Source: Gammaproteobacteria bacterium (lineage in GTDB: Bacteria > Pseudomonadota > Gammaproteobacteria > S012-40). From it: 28,844 nucleotides of DNA. The stretch covers positions 1 through 28,844 of the forward strand of contig WFVN01000008.1 in NCBI GenBank assembly GCA_015491615.1, read 5' to 3'. The translations under genes were made by a program, and so were the position numbers. A model generated the notes under the pieces. It was not told where the DNA came from. It saw nothing but the letters and a program-made list of their open reading frames with translations, and did no database searches. Positions 1-7,387 of this stretch are shown here, piece after piece. Each line of letters begins with the position of its first letter. The stretch's first letter is position 1.

Positions 1-1
1 G

Positions 2-778
2 TATGCCCCCGTCCCCGATGCCCCCTACGTCGCCGGCGGTCTCCGTTTCAGCAACGGGCCCACCTGGATCGAACAATTGGCCCAAGCCCTCGGCGATCTC
101 AGCGCCGGCCCCGCCCTGCGCGCGCCGGGGGTGTTCGGCAACTACGCGGTGGGCGCGGCGCGGGCGCGCGATACCCCGGGGCTTGACCTGGGCGAGCAAT
201 TGGCCCTGTTCCTGGATCACAGCGGCGGCGTCGCCCCTGCCGATGCCCTCTACGTGATCATGGTGGGGGGCAACGACGTGCGCGATGCCCTCGCCGCCCT
301 CGCCGCCGACGCCAGCGGCGGCGACAGCCTCGCCATCATCCAAGACGCGGTGACGGCGGTGGCGGACGCCCTGGCCGTCCTGGCGGAGGCGGGCGCGCGC
401 CATGTGCTGTTGGCCAACGCCCCGGACATCGCCCGGGTGCCGGCGATACGTGCCCAGGGTCCCATGGTTCAATGGGCCGCCGGGGTCCTCGTCGGTGTCT
501 ACAACGCAGCCCTCGCCCAGATTGTGGACGACCTTGCTTCGGACCTCCCTCTGACTCTCCATCGCTTGGACCTGTTCGGTGCCCTGCGGGCCGTGACTCA
601 GGACCCCGTCCGCTACGGTTTCACCGACGTCACCGGCACCTGCGTCACCCCTGGGGTGGTGACTGCCTCGGTATGCGAGGAACCCGATGGACACCTCTTC
701 TGGGATGGGATCCACCCCACCCGCGCCGGGCATGCGGTGGTGGCGCGGGCAGCGGCTTCCAGTCTGGGATTGCCGTGA
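2..778 (+). CDS. GDSL/SGNH-family esterase (phospholipase/lecithinase type), 5' end missing
   Basis: The frame is open from base 2, so the N-terminus, including the catalytic-Ser block I (GDS), lies outside the window. The visible part has the order typical of COG3240-type GDSL hydrolases: GGLRFSNGPTWIEQLA near the left edge, block II NYAVGAARA, block III GGNDVRD with the oxyanion-hole Asn, and block V DGIHPTRAGH carrying the catalytic Asp and His. Members hydrolyse ester or lipid substrates and are usually exported; the export signal cannot be seen here. The chain ends shortly after block V (SSLGLP, stop at 776-778), so there is no autotransporter barrel. The next plus-strand gene (pilS) starts 335 bp downstream and appears unrelated. 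Family assignment is firm; substrate is unknown. Confidence 0.88.
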   Translation, partial: YAPVPDAPYVAGGLRFSNGPTWIEQLAQALGDLSAGPALRAPGVFGNYAVGAARARDTPGLDLGEQLALFLDHSGGVAPADALYVIMVGGNDVRDALAALAADASGGDSLAIIQDAVTAVADALAVLAEAGARHVLLANAPDIARVPAIRAQGPMVQWAAGVLVGVYNAALAQIVDDLASDLPLTLHRLDLFGALRAVTQDPVRYGFTDVTGTCVTPGVVTASVCEEPDGHLFWDGIHPTRAGHAVVARAAASSLGLP

Positions 779-1112
779 ATCCGTCAACGAACCGTCGTAT
801 GGACCCCGTTTGCGCACAGGGTCGGCGGATTGTCAAGGACACCTGCCCTTGTCGGTCCTATTCTGTCATTGTCCGGGGTTTTGTGAATAAAATATATTAA
901 AAACAACAAGTTGCGTGTAGGCTAAATTGTGATCAACTTAAAAGTACTGCCCGTGGGACAGGCATTTGCCATGTTTCCCCCCAAATTGTTCACAGAGTTG
1001 TCCACAGGTTTTGTGGGTAACCGCAGAGAGTCGGAAAGGTCAAGGACTTAGTGGACACCGTGGCGTTGGGAAGGAAAGGACGGACGGCACTGCCCTTGCT
1101 GATGAGGTAGGA
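779..1112. other. Intergenic region: AT-rich tract plus DnaA-box-like 9-mers
   Basis: No convincing gene lies here. Bases 882-945 are strikingly AT-rich compared with the rest of the window and include AATAAAATATATTAA at 886-900. Around this tract are 9-mers resembling the DnaA box TTATNCACA: a perfect one on the minus strand at 882-890 (TGTGAATAA read on plus), TTGTTCACA at 986-994, TTGTCCACA at 998-1006, and on the minus strand TTACCCACA at 1012-1020. The region must also hold the promoter for pilS-pilR, and the AT-rich tract is a plausible place for it. Whether DnaA binds is untested; clustering and spacing are the only evidence. Confidence 0.4.
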
Positions 1113-2786
1113 ATGGCCACGCGCATGGAAAACATGAAACACGAAACGGAGGGAAGCGCTGCCCCGGTAGGAGAGGTGCGTCCCCCCGTCATTGCGGCGG
1201 CACGTCGATCACCCGCAGGAAGACACGACGATTGGCGCCTGCTCACCGCCTTCGATTTCTACCGTCTCCTCCTTGCCGCCGCTCTTGCTTTGGGTCTGCC
1301 GTACCTCCCACGGATCGATGCCCTCCAAGTCCATCTGTCCTACCTCGTCACCACTGGGGTCTACGCCTTGGGGGCGGCGCTGTCGCTGTTCCTCATCCAT
1401 CTGCGTTGGCCGGACTTCCGCCTCCAGGTGATCCTGCGATGGGTCGTGGACCTCACCGCCTTGGGGTTGCTACTCACCTACGCGGGGGGGGTGGGGAGCG
1501 GTCTGGAGATCCTCCTGGTGGCAGAGGTGGCGGCGCTGGCCTTCCTATTGCCGGGGCGTGCGGCCTTGGGGGCGGCGGCCTCCGCCGCTCTCCTGCTGTT
1601 GGTGATCACCCAATGGCTCGGTCCCCATCCTCCGGCGGTCTATTACCAAGCGGCGCTCGCCGGCACCAGCCTGTTCGCCGTCGCTTTCCTGGGGGGTGCT
1701 TTGGGGCGGCGCCTGCGTACCAGCGAGGCGTTGGCCGAACAGCGGGCCCAGGACCTGGTCGATCTGGCGCAGTTGAACGATTACGTCATCCAGCGCATCG
1801 ACGCGGGCATCCTGGTGGTCGATCCCCAGGGGCGCATCCGTCTCATGAACGAGGCCGCCTGGTACCTCTACGGCAACCCGGTGCGGCGTGGGCAAGGCCT
1901 CCCCTTGGCGGAGCTCGACCCCGTCCTCGCCACACAACTGGATGCCTGGCGCGCCGATCCCGAGCACGCATTACCACGGGCCATCATCCGCCCCGGCGGC
2001 GAACGCACCTTGCGACCGCGCTTCGCCCTTCTGGGCAACGACGGGCGCCTGGGGGTGTTGATCTTTCTGGAGGATGTTTCTGCCGTGCGCCGCCATGCCC
2101 AGGCCCTCAAACTCGCCTCCATGGGACGCTTGGCCACCAGCATCGCTCACGAGGTGCGCAATCCCCTCGGCGCCATCAGTCATGCCGCCCAGCTTTTGGA
2201 AGAATCCCCGGATCTGGGCGATGCGGACCGCCGCCTGCTGGCCATCATCCGCCAGCAAGCGCAGCGTATGAATGCGATCGTGGAAAACGTCCTCGAGCTC
2301 TCCCGGCGCGGTCGTGCCGAACCGCGTGCCCTCGCCTTGGAGACCTGGGTGCTGCAGTTCGTGGAAGAATTCCGCCGTACCCACCCGCAGGCGGAAGTGC
2401 GCATTGGCATCGATCCGTCGGATACCCAAGTGTGGATGGATCCAGGTCACTTGCGCCAAGTGATGACCAATCTGTGCGAAAATGCCGTACGCCACGGCGC
2501 TACCCCTTCGGGGAAGGTGATCATAGAGATCCGCGGCGGTCGCACGCGTGAATCCAAAGGCCCCTTCCTGGAAGTGGTGGACCGCGGCCCCGGCGTCGAC
2601 CCCCGGGACGTGCCCCACCTCTTCGAGCCTTTCTACACCACCGAGACGCGGGGTACAGGGTTGGGGCTGTACGTGGCCCGGGAACTGTGCGAGGCCAGCC
2701 AGGCCTATCTGGAATACGTCCCGGTGCCCGCCGGGGGAAGTTGTTTTCGCATTACTTTTCGCGATCCGCAGCGCAAAGGAGTCTGA
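1113..2786 (+). CDS. pilS: PilS, sensor histidine kinase of the type IV pilus two-component system
   Basis: Inner-membrane kinase that phosphorylates PilR to control pilin transcription. The protein of 557 residues begins with a short tail, then several hydrophobic segments (about residues 50-200, the usual six-helix PilS sensor), a PAS-like segment (around VIQRIDAGILVVDPQG), the HisKA H-box SIAHEVRNPLG with phospho-acceptor His near residue 346, and an ATPase domain with N-box NLCENAVRHG and G-boxes VVDRGPGVD and GTGLGLYVA. The ATG at 1113 was chosen because GAGGTAGGA lies just upstream; the frame is open further upstream to 966, but that extension looks non-coding. An in-frame ATG at 1125 is possible. 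pilR follows after 5 bp, so the two are co-transcribed. Family and role are well supported by length, domain order and neighbours. Confidence 0.93.
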   Translation: MATRMENMKHETEGSAAPVGEVRPPVIAAARRSPAGRHDDWRLLTAFDFYRLLLAAALALGLPYLPRIDALQVHLSYLVTTGVYALGAALSLFLIHLRWPDFRLQVILRWVVDLTALGLLLTYAGGVGSGLEILLVAEVAALAFLLPGRAALGAAASAALLLLVITQWLGPHPPAVYYQAALAGTSLFAVAFLGGALGRRLRTSEALAEQRAQDLVDLAQLNDYVIQRIDAGILVVDPQGRIRLMNEAAWYLYGNPVRRGQGLPLAELDPVLATQLDAWRADPEHALPRAIIRPGGERTLRPRFALLGNDGRLGVLIFLEDVSAVRRHAQALKLASMGRLATSIAHEVRNPLGAISHAAQLLEESPDLGDADRRLLAIIRQQAQRMNAIVENVLELSRRGRAEPRALALETWVLQFVEEFRRTHPQAEVRIGIDPSDTQVWMDPGHLRQVMTNLCENAVRHGATPSGKVIIEIRGGRTRESKGPFLEVVDRGPGVDPRDVPHLFEPFYTTETRGTGLGLYVARELCEASQAYLEYVPVPAGGSCFRITFRDPQRKGV

Positions 2787-2791
2787 ACGCA

Positions 2792-4159
2792 ATGGCACGA
2801 CCGCTGGCCCTGGTGGTGGACGACGAGCCGGACATCTGCGAATTGCTCCACATCACCCTGGAGCGGATGGGGGTGGTGAGCCACGAAGCCACCACCCTCA
2901 AGGACGCCAAGGCCCTCCTCACCCGCCACCGCTACGATCTGTGCCTCACCGACATGCGCTTGCCCGACGGCAACGGCATCGACTTGGTACGTTACATCCA
3001 AGATACCCTCGAATGCCTGCCGGTGGCGGTGATCACTGCCCACGGCAACGTCCAGTCGGCGGTAGAGGCGCTCAAGGCCGGGGCCTTCGATTTCGTTTCC
3101 AAACCCGTTGACTTGGAGATGTTGCGACGCCTGGTGAACGACGCCCTGCGCCTGGCGCGCAAAGACCAAGGCGACGCCGAAGAAGTGGACGCCGGCCCCC
3201 GTCTCGATCTGTTGGGCGATTCCCCGGCCATCCGTCGACTGCGCCAGACCATCGCCAAGCTGGCCCGCTCCCAGGCACCGGTGTACATCGCCGGTGAGTC
3301 GGGCAGCGGCAAGGAACTGGTGGCACGCATGATCCATCAGCAAGGGTCGCGGGCGGGTGGCCCCTTCGTGCCGGTGAACTGCGGTGCCATCCCCGAACAC
3401 CTCATGGAGAGCGAGTTCTTCGGCTACAAGAAGGGCAGCTTCACCGGTGCGGTGAGCGACAAGGAAGGTCTCTTCCAAGCCGCCCACGGGGGCACCCTGT
3501 TCCTCGACGAAGTGGCCGATCTGCCCATGCACATGCAGGTGAAACTGTTGCGAGCCATCCAGGAAAAGGCCGTGCGTCCGGTGGGTGGTCAGCGGGAGAT
3601 TCCCATCGACGTGCGTATCCTCAGCGCCACCCACAAAGACCTCGCCGCCCTAGTTGCGGAAGGGCGTTTCCGCCAGGACCTCTTCTATCGCATCAACGTC
3701 ATCGAGTTGCGCGTGCCCAGCCTGCGCGAACATCCCGAAGACATCCCCCTGTTGGCCGAGCACATCCTCGCGCGTCTGGCCGAGGTTCAGGATTGTGCCT
3801 CGGTGACGTTGGCCGCCGACGCCCTCGAGGCACTCAAGGCCTATCCCTTTCCCGGCAACGTGCGCGAGTTGGAAAACATTCTCGAGCGGGCCATGACCCT
3901 GTGCGATGGGGAAACCATCCACGCCCGCGATCTGCAACTGCCCCGCCACGAGATGGCCTCGCCCGGCGCCGCTCCGGTCACCGCCGCGCCCGTCCCCCCT
4001 GGGCCCGTGCCCCTGGAACCCTACCTGGACAACATGGAGAAGGAGGTCATCCTCCAGGCCTTGGAGCGTACCCGCTACAACAAGACGGCTGCCGCGAAAC
4101 TCCTTGGGCTCACTTTCCGCCAGCTCCGTTACCGTCTGAAGAAACTGGGGCTGGAGTGA
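2792..4159 (+). CDS. pilR: PilR, sigma-54-dependent response regulator
   Basis: NtrC-class activator of pilA, 455 residues. Receiver domain at the N-terminus (VVDDEPD acidic pocket, phospho-acceptor Asp54 in LTDMRLPDGNG, Lys in FVSKPVD); AAA+ sigma-54 interaction domain with Walker A GESGSGKE (about 168-175), the sigma-54 contact loop as GSFTGA (215-220), Walker B GGTLFLDE and the arginine-finger region RQDLFYRINV; C-terminal Fis-type helix-turn-helix (NKTAAAKLLGLTFRQLRYRL). Ser in place of the first Ala of the GAFTGA loop is, as I recall, normal for PilR. The start ATG has AAAGGAG ten bases upstream. The site cluster at 4164-4193 begins immediately after the stop codon, upstream of a sigma-54 promoter and pilA, which fits its role. 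Confidence 0.95.
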   Translation: MARPLALVVDDEPDICELLHITLERMGVVSHEATTLKDAKALLTRHRYDLCLTDMRLPDGNGIDLVRYIQDTLECLPVAVITAHGNVQSAVEALKAGAFDFVSKPVDLEMLRRLVNDALRLARKDQGDAEEVDAGPRLDLLGDSPAIRRLRQTIAKLARSQAPVYIAGESGSGKELVARMIHQQGSRAGGPFVPVNCGAIPEHLMESEFFGYKKGSFTGAVSDKEGLFQAAHGGTLFLDEVADLPMHMQVKLLRAIQEKAVRPVGGQREIPIDVRILSATHKDLAALVAEGRFRQDLFYRINVIELRVPSLREHPEDIPLLAEHILARLAEVQDCASVTLAADALEALKAYPFPGNVRELENILERAMTLCDGETIHARDLQLPRHEMASPGAAPVTAAPVPPGPVPLEPYLDNMEKEVILQALERTRYNKTAAAKLLGLTFRQLRYRLKKLGLE

Positions 4160-4163
4160 CCAA

Positions 4164-4193
4164 TGTCCGACAAGAATTGTCACATTCTGACAA
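4164..4193 (+). promoter_or_regulatory. Cluster of TGTC/GACA half-sites, candidate PilR enhancer
   Basis: Seen directly: TGTC-c-GACA at 4164-4172, GACAA-gaa-TTGTC at 4169-4181, and the perfect inverted repeat TTGTCA-N5-TGACAA at 4177-4193. That makes four half-sites in 30 bp. PilR sites upstream of Pseudomonas pilA contain TGTC cores. The cluster lies about 190-220 bp upstream of the predicted pilA transcription start, a normal distance for a sigma-54 enhancer. Assignment to PilR is an inference from motif and position. Confidence 0.55.
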
Positions 4194-4294
4194 AATGAGT
4201 CACGGGCTTTGGGTGCGTCGGCAGGGGCGGGTCCGTCTAGATGGGGAATGGGTCTTCCGGCAAGATCCACCACTTTGTACGTGGTAAAGAAAAC

Positions 4295-4310
4295 TGTGAC
4301 GTCTGTCACG
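4295..4310 (+). promoter_or_regulatory. CRP/Vfr-like palindrome upstream of pilA
   Basis: TGTGACGTCTGTCACG has the form TGTGA-N6-TCAC(g), one base from the symmetrical CRP/Vfr consensus TGTGA-N6-TCACA. It is centred about 80 bp upstream of the predicted pilA start, between the PilR-like cluster and the sigma-54 promoter. The core GTGAC-N4-GTCAC recurs in the palindrome at 28613-28638. Vfr controls type IV pili in Pseudomonas; its role here is inferred. A weaker inverted repeat ACCAC-N7-GTGGT lies just upstream at 4269-4285. Confidence 0.45.
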
Positions 4311-4355
4311 ATATCCACCCTCCAACGTCTCGAATCGCCTCGCTGGTGGCGATAC

Positions 4356-4371
4356 AGGCATGCGCCCTGCA
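4356..4371 (+). promoter_or_regulatory. Sigma-54 (-24/-12) promoter of pilA
   Basis: AGGCATGCGCCCTGCA matches TGGCACG-N4-TTGCW at 9 of 12 defined positions and keeps the invariant GG and GC exactly 10 bp apart (4357-4358 and 4369-4370). Transcription should start near 4382, giving a ~33-nt leader before the pilA ATG at 4415. pilA transcription by sigma-54 and PilR is established in other gammaproteobacteria. Confidence 0.7.
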
Positions 4372-4414
4372 CCGAAGGGCGCGATCCAACTCACCGAGAT
4401 TCAGGAGCAAGACC

Positions 4415-4819
4415 ATGAAACGAGGCAACCAGCGCGGCTTCACCCTCATCGAATTGATGATCGTGGTGGCCATCATCGGCATTCTCGCCGCCGTGGCCAT
4501 TCCCGCTTACGACAACTACACCCAGAAGGCCAGGTTCTCCGAAGTGGTGACCATCGCTGACGGTTACAAGACGCCGGTTGTCGTTTGTTACATGGAAACC
4601 GGCGCGTTGGCCAACTGCGACGGCGGCGCCAACGGCGTGCCCGCCAACATCGCCACAGGCGCTGCCGGGCAGCTGGACTCCCTCACCGTGACCGACGGCG
4701 TGATCACCGCCACCGATGACAATGGGGTCACCTATATCCTCACCCCCACCGTCAACGGCGCTGTCATCAACTGGGCCAAGAGTGGAACTTGTACCACTTC
4801 GACGCCACCCTTGTGCTGA
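4415..4819 (+). CDS. pilA: PilA, major type IV pilin
   Basis: Precursor of 134 residues with a short basic leader (MKRGNQRG) that PilD should cleave after Gly8 to give a mature pilin starting FTLIELM with the required Glu5, followed by the hydrophobic assembly helix (MIVVAIIGILAAVAIPAY). The C-terminal head has two cysteine pairs, about C58/C68 and C126/C134, the last residue being Cys; the distal pair forms a short disulfide-type loop as in many type IVa pilins. AGGAG lies nine bases upstream of the ATG. The gene has its own sigma-54 promoter and is followed 11 bp after its stop by a terminator, so it is monocistronic and suited to high expression. Confidence 0.95.
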   Translation: MKRGNQRGFTLIELMIVVAIIGILAAVAIPAYDNYTQKARFSEVVTIADGYKTPVVVCYMETGALANCDGGANGVPANIATGAAGQLDSLTVTDGVITATDDNGVTYILTPTVNGAVINWAKSGTCTTSTPPLC

Positions 4820-4830
4820 TCGACTCCAGG

Positions 4831-4860
4831 GGAAAAGGCCGGGGTTGCCCGGCTTTTTCC
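4831..4860 (+). terminator. Intrinsic terminator of pilA
   Basis: GC-rich stem GCCGGG/CCCGGC with a GTTG-type loop is flanked by a GGAAAA...TTTTTCC extension and ends in a T run (4854-4858). It lies directly after the pilA stop codon and only 4 bp before the next sigma-54 promoter. Confidence 0.85.
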
Positions 4861-4863
4861 TTA

Positions 4864-4879
4864 TGGCACGAGAAATGCT
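4864..4879 (+). promoter_or_regulatory. Second, near-consensus sigma-54 promoter, downstream of pilA
   Basis: TGGCACGAGAAATGCT matches TGGCACG-N4-TTGCW at 11 of 12 defined positions, with GG (4865-4866) and GC (4877-4878) separated by exactly 10 bp. It is a better match than the pilA promoter itself. Predicted start near 4890. The only thing between it and a strong terminator at 4997-5025 is a noncoding sequence, so it seems to drive a small RNA. Which enhancer-binding protein activates it is unknown; PilR is the local candidate. Confidence 0.7.
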
Positions 4880-4889
4880 TTTAATCGAA

Positions 4890-5025
4890 TGCGGCAGCGA
4901 TTGCCCCCGGCAACCAACCGGTGGGGTGTCTTAGGAAGGAGCACCCCGGGAATCCGGGCGCTGTCGTTCACCCCGTCCTTCCCTCCCCACATTTTGGCCC
5001 CTCTCGGAGGGGCTTTTTTCTTTTT
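4890..5025 (+). ncRNA. Candidate sigma-54-dependent small RNA between pilA and pilB
   Basis: A near-consensus sigma-54 promoter and a strong intrinsic terminator bracket about 135 nt with no credible coding frame: the only open frame, from the ATG at 4889, runs straight through the terminator. The predicted transcript is structured. GGGGTG (4923-4928) pairs with CACCCC (4942-4947) around a 13-nt loop containing AGGAAGGAG, which has two GGA triplets; a short CCGG-GAAT-CCGG hairpin follows (about 4946-4957); TCCTTCC at about 4976-4982 is complementary to the purine-rich loop, allowing an alternative fold. A GGA-bearing loop could bind CsrA/RsmA, or the RNA could act by base pairing; both are guesses. 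I do not recognise it as a known RNA family. Confidence 0.55.
4997..5025 (+). terminator. Intrinsic terminator of the candidate small RNA
   Basis: GCCCCTC at 4997-5003 pairs perfectly with GAGGGGC at 5007-5013 around a TCG loop, followed by TTTTTTCTTTTT at 5014-5025. It is one of the strongest terminator signals in the window. Confidence 0.9.
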
Positions 5026-5081
5026 AGCCAGAGGCCATGATCTGGGGGATGATGAAAGTTCCCGCCGGGTACGGTCGTTAA

Positions 5082-6169
5082 ATGGGCGACGAACCGGCGA
5101 GTGTCCCCTCCGGATCAGATATGGACTCTGGTTTCACAATTCCCACGACCGCCCTGTACGGCGGGTTCGCCCGGCGCCTGGTGGACGAAGGGTCGTTGGG
5201 TGCGGAGAGGCTGCGACGGGTGCAGCAGGCCGCCGCTCGTTCCCTGTTGGCTGAACTGCGGATGCACAAACTCGTCCCCGAGGCGCGCCTGTTGGCCCTG
5301 GCTTCGGTGGAGTTCGGCCTGCCCCTGGTGGATTTGGAGGCCCTGGAGGTGGATCCGGAGGCGACACAGGTGGTCCCTCTCGAACAGGCCCGTACCCTGA
5401 GGGTGTTGCCCCTCTACCGCCGCGGGCAGTGTCTGTTCGTGGCGGTGGACGATCCCGCCACGGACGCTGTCGATCGCCTGGCCTTCCATACCGGTCTCAC
5501 CCTCGATCCAGTCGCTCTGGACGCTGCCCTGGAACGCTTGAAAGAGGCGGAGGCGGATCCCTTCGCCGGCCTGGCCGACACTGGGCTGGAGGAGATCGAG
5601 GTGGAGGCGGACCGGGATACCGAGGTCCCGTCCTTGCCCACCGAAGTGAACGATGCGCCGGTGGTGCGCTTCGTCCACAAGCTCATGCTGGATGCGGTCA
5701 ACGCCGGTGCCTCCGATCTCCCTTTCGAACTCTATGGGGGCCGCTACCGCGTGCGTATGCGGGTGGATGGGTGTTGCGAGAGGTGGTGGAACCGCCGCGC
5801 GCCCTGGCGCCGCGCATCGCCGCCCGCCTCAAGGTCATGGCGCGCCTGGACGTCTCCGAACGGCGCCTGCCCGAGGCGACCCTGCGGGCGGCGGGGTTTT
5901 CCGCCGAAGAAGCAAGCTCCGTATCGGTCCTCTACGAAGCCGAAGGCTGTGACCGTTGCCACGGTGGTTACCGGGGACGTACCGGTATCTTCCAGGTCAT
6001 GCCTTTCGACGAGGCCATGCAGGGTCTGGTGCTGGAGGGAGGTGGGAGCCATCAAGTGGTGGCGCGGGCTGCCGAACTAGGGATCATCGACCTGCGTCAT
6101 GCGGGTCTCAACAAGGCGTTGGCGGGGATCACCGCCCTCGCGGAAGTGGATCGAGTGATGAGGTCGTGA
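5082..6169 (+). pseudogene. pilB: pilB, type IV pilus extension ATPase: frameshifted and lacking its catalytic core
   Basis: The first frame (from ATG 5082, or 5121) encodes the MshEN-type N-terminal domain (LASVEFGLPLVDLEALEVDP, LRVLPLYRRG) and the start of the ATPase domain (NDAPVVRFVHKLMLDAVNAG). At 5769-5771 one G is missing from a G run: the other frame continues correctly with VLREVVEPPRALAPRIAARL. At about 5866-5875 SERRLP jumps directly to EATLRAAGF, so DGR, Walker A, Asp box, Walker B, His box and the first Zn-binding Cys pair are all gone; roughly 200 of about 570 residues. The distal part (GCDRCHGGYRGRTGIFQVMP) is intact. The near-invariant DIHFEP motif reads DLPFEL, which suggests real decay rather than only a base-call error. 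pilC overlaps its stop. Confidence 0.85.
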
Positions 6170-7383
6170 TGGCGAGCAAGACCTGGGTGTTTCAGTGGGA
6201 AGGGTCGGACCGCAAAGGCAAGCGGGTGACGGGTGAGCTGCGTGCTGCCAGTCTGGCCTTGGCGAAGGCGGAGCTGCGCCGCCAGGGAATCGTTCCTACG
6301 CGTATCCGCAAGAAGGCCGAACCGTTGTTCGGTGGCAACAGGAAAGGCAAGGTCATGGCCAGGGACGTGGCCCTCTTCACCCGCCAACTGGCCACCATGG
6401 TAGGGGCCGGTGTGCCTCTGGTGTCCGCCTTCGACATCATGGCCCGCGGCAGCGAGAATCCGGCCCTGGCGGATCTGTTGCAGACCATCAAGGCGGACGT
6501 GGAATCCGGACGCTCCCTGTCCCAGGCTCTGCGCCGCCATCCGCGCCTGTTCGACGATCTCTACTGCAGTATCGTCCAGGCCGGCGAGCAGGCGGGCATC
6601 CTGGAGACCCTGCTGGACAAGCTGGCCACCTACAAGGAGAAGACGGAGGCCCTCAAGGGCAAGATCAAGAAAGCACTGTTCTATCCCGCCGCCATCCTCG
6701 TCGTCGCCTTCGTCATCACCACCGTCCTCTTGCTCTACGTCATTCCCCAATTCGAGTCGCTGTTCGAGGGGTTCGGCGGCGATTTGCCCGCGCCGACGCG
6801 CTTCGTCCTCGATCTCTCCGCGGTGTTTCAGGCCTACTGGCTCTATATCTTCGGGGCCTTGGGGCTGGGCGGTTGGGCAGTGGTGAACGCCAAACGCAAA
6901 TCCAGGGCCTTCAACGCCTGGTTGGATCGCACTCTCCTCAAGCTGCCGGTGTTGGGGGAGATCGTGCGCAAGGCCACCATCGCCCGTTTCGCCCGCACTC
7001 TTTCCACCATGCTCGCCGCTGGCGTGCCCCTGGTGGAGGCCCTGGAGGCGGTGGCCGACGCCGCCGGCAACAGTGTCTATGCCGAGGCGATCCGCAAGAT
7101 CCGCGAGGAAGTGGCCACCGGTCGTACCCTCAACATGTCCATGCATCAATCCGGGGTGTTTCCCAACATGGTCACTCAGATGGTGGCCATCGGCGAGGAA
7201 GCGGGTAAGCTGGACGCCATGCTGGGCAAGGTGGCGGAATTCTTCGAGGGGGAGGTGGACGACGCCGTGGCCGGCCTCTCCACCCTCATCGAACCATTGA
7301 TCATGGCGGTGTTGGGCCTCCTCATCGGCGGCCTGGTGGTCGCCATGTATCTGCCCATCTTCAAGATGGGGCAAGTGGTGTGA
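6169..7383 (+). CDS. pilC: PilC, inner-membrane platform protein of the type IV pilus
   Basis: Polytopic protein of 404 residues, the normal PilC length, which anchors the assembly and retraction ATPases to the pilus base. It contains the two tandem T2SSF domains: the first around LFTRQLATMVGAGVPLVSAF with the following GRSLSQAL motif, the second around IARFARTLSTMLAAGVPLVEAL with GRTLNMSM. Hydrophobic segments lie near residues 165-195, 225-245 and 370-398. The ATG at 6169 shares one base with the TGA ending pilB (TGATG), showing the original operon. It is uninterrupted even though pilB upstream is broken, so either the loss of pilB is recent or another ATPase serves it. Confidence 0.95.
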   Translation: MASKTWVFQWEGSDRKGKRVTGELRAASLALAKAELRRQGIVPTRIRKKAEPLFGGNRKGKVMARDVALFTRQLATMVGAGVPLVSAFDIMARGSENPALADLLQTIKADVESGRSLSQALRRHPRLFDDLYCSIVQAGEQAGILETLLDKLATYKEKTEALKGKIKKALFYPAAILVVAFVITTVLLLYVIPQFESLFEGFGGDLPAPTRFVLDLSAVFQAYWLYIFGALGLGGWAVVNAKRKSRAFNAWLDRTLLKLPVLGEIVRKATIARFARTLSTMLAAGVPLVEALEAVADAAGNSVYAEAIRKIREEVATGRTLNMSMHQSGVFPNMVTQMVAIGEEAGKLDAMLGKVAEFFEGEVDDAVAGLSTLIEPLIMAVLGLLIGGLVVAMYLPIFKMGQVV

Positions 7384-7387
7384 GGCG

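Noticed and set aside
796..822. Inverted repeat after the GDSL gene as a terminator
   Set aside because: GACCC and GGGTC are only five bases each, with a 12-base loop and no T run.
954..970. Possible sigma-54 promoter before pilS (GG-N10-GC)
   Set aside because: The -12 part (TTGC) is good but the -24 part (GGGACA) is poor, and a GG-N10-GC match is expected by chance at this GC content.
4889..5254. Frame starting with ATG at 4889 inside the candidate small RNA
   Set aside because: It reads through a strong terminator and into pilB in the wrong frame, with no ribosome site; the predicted transcript would even begin at or after its ATG.
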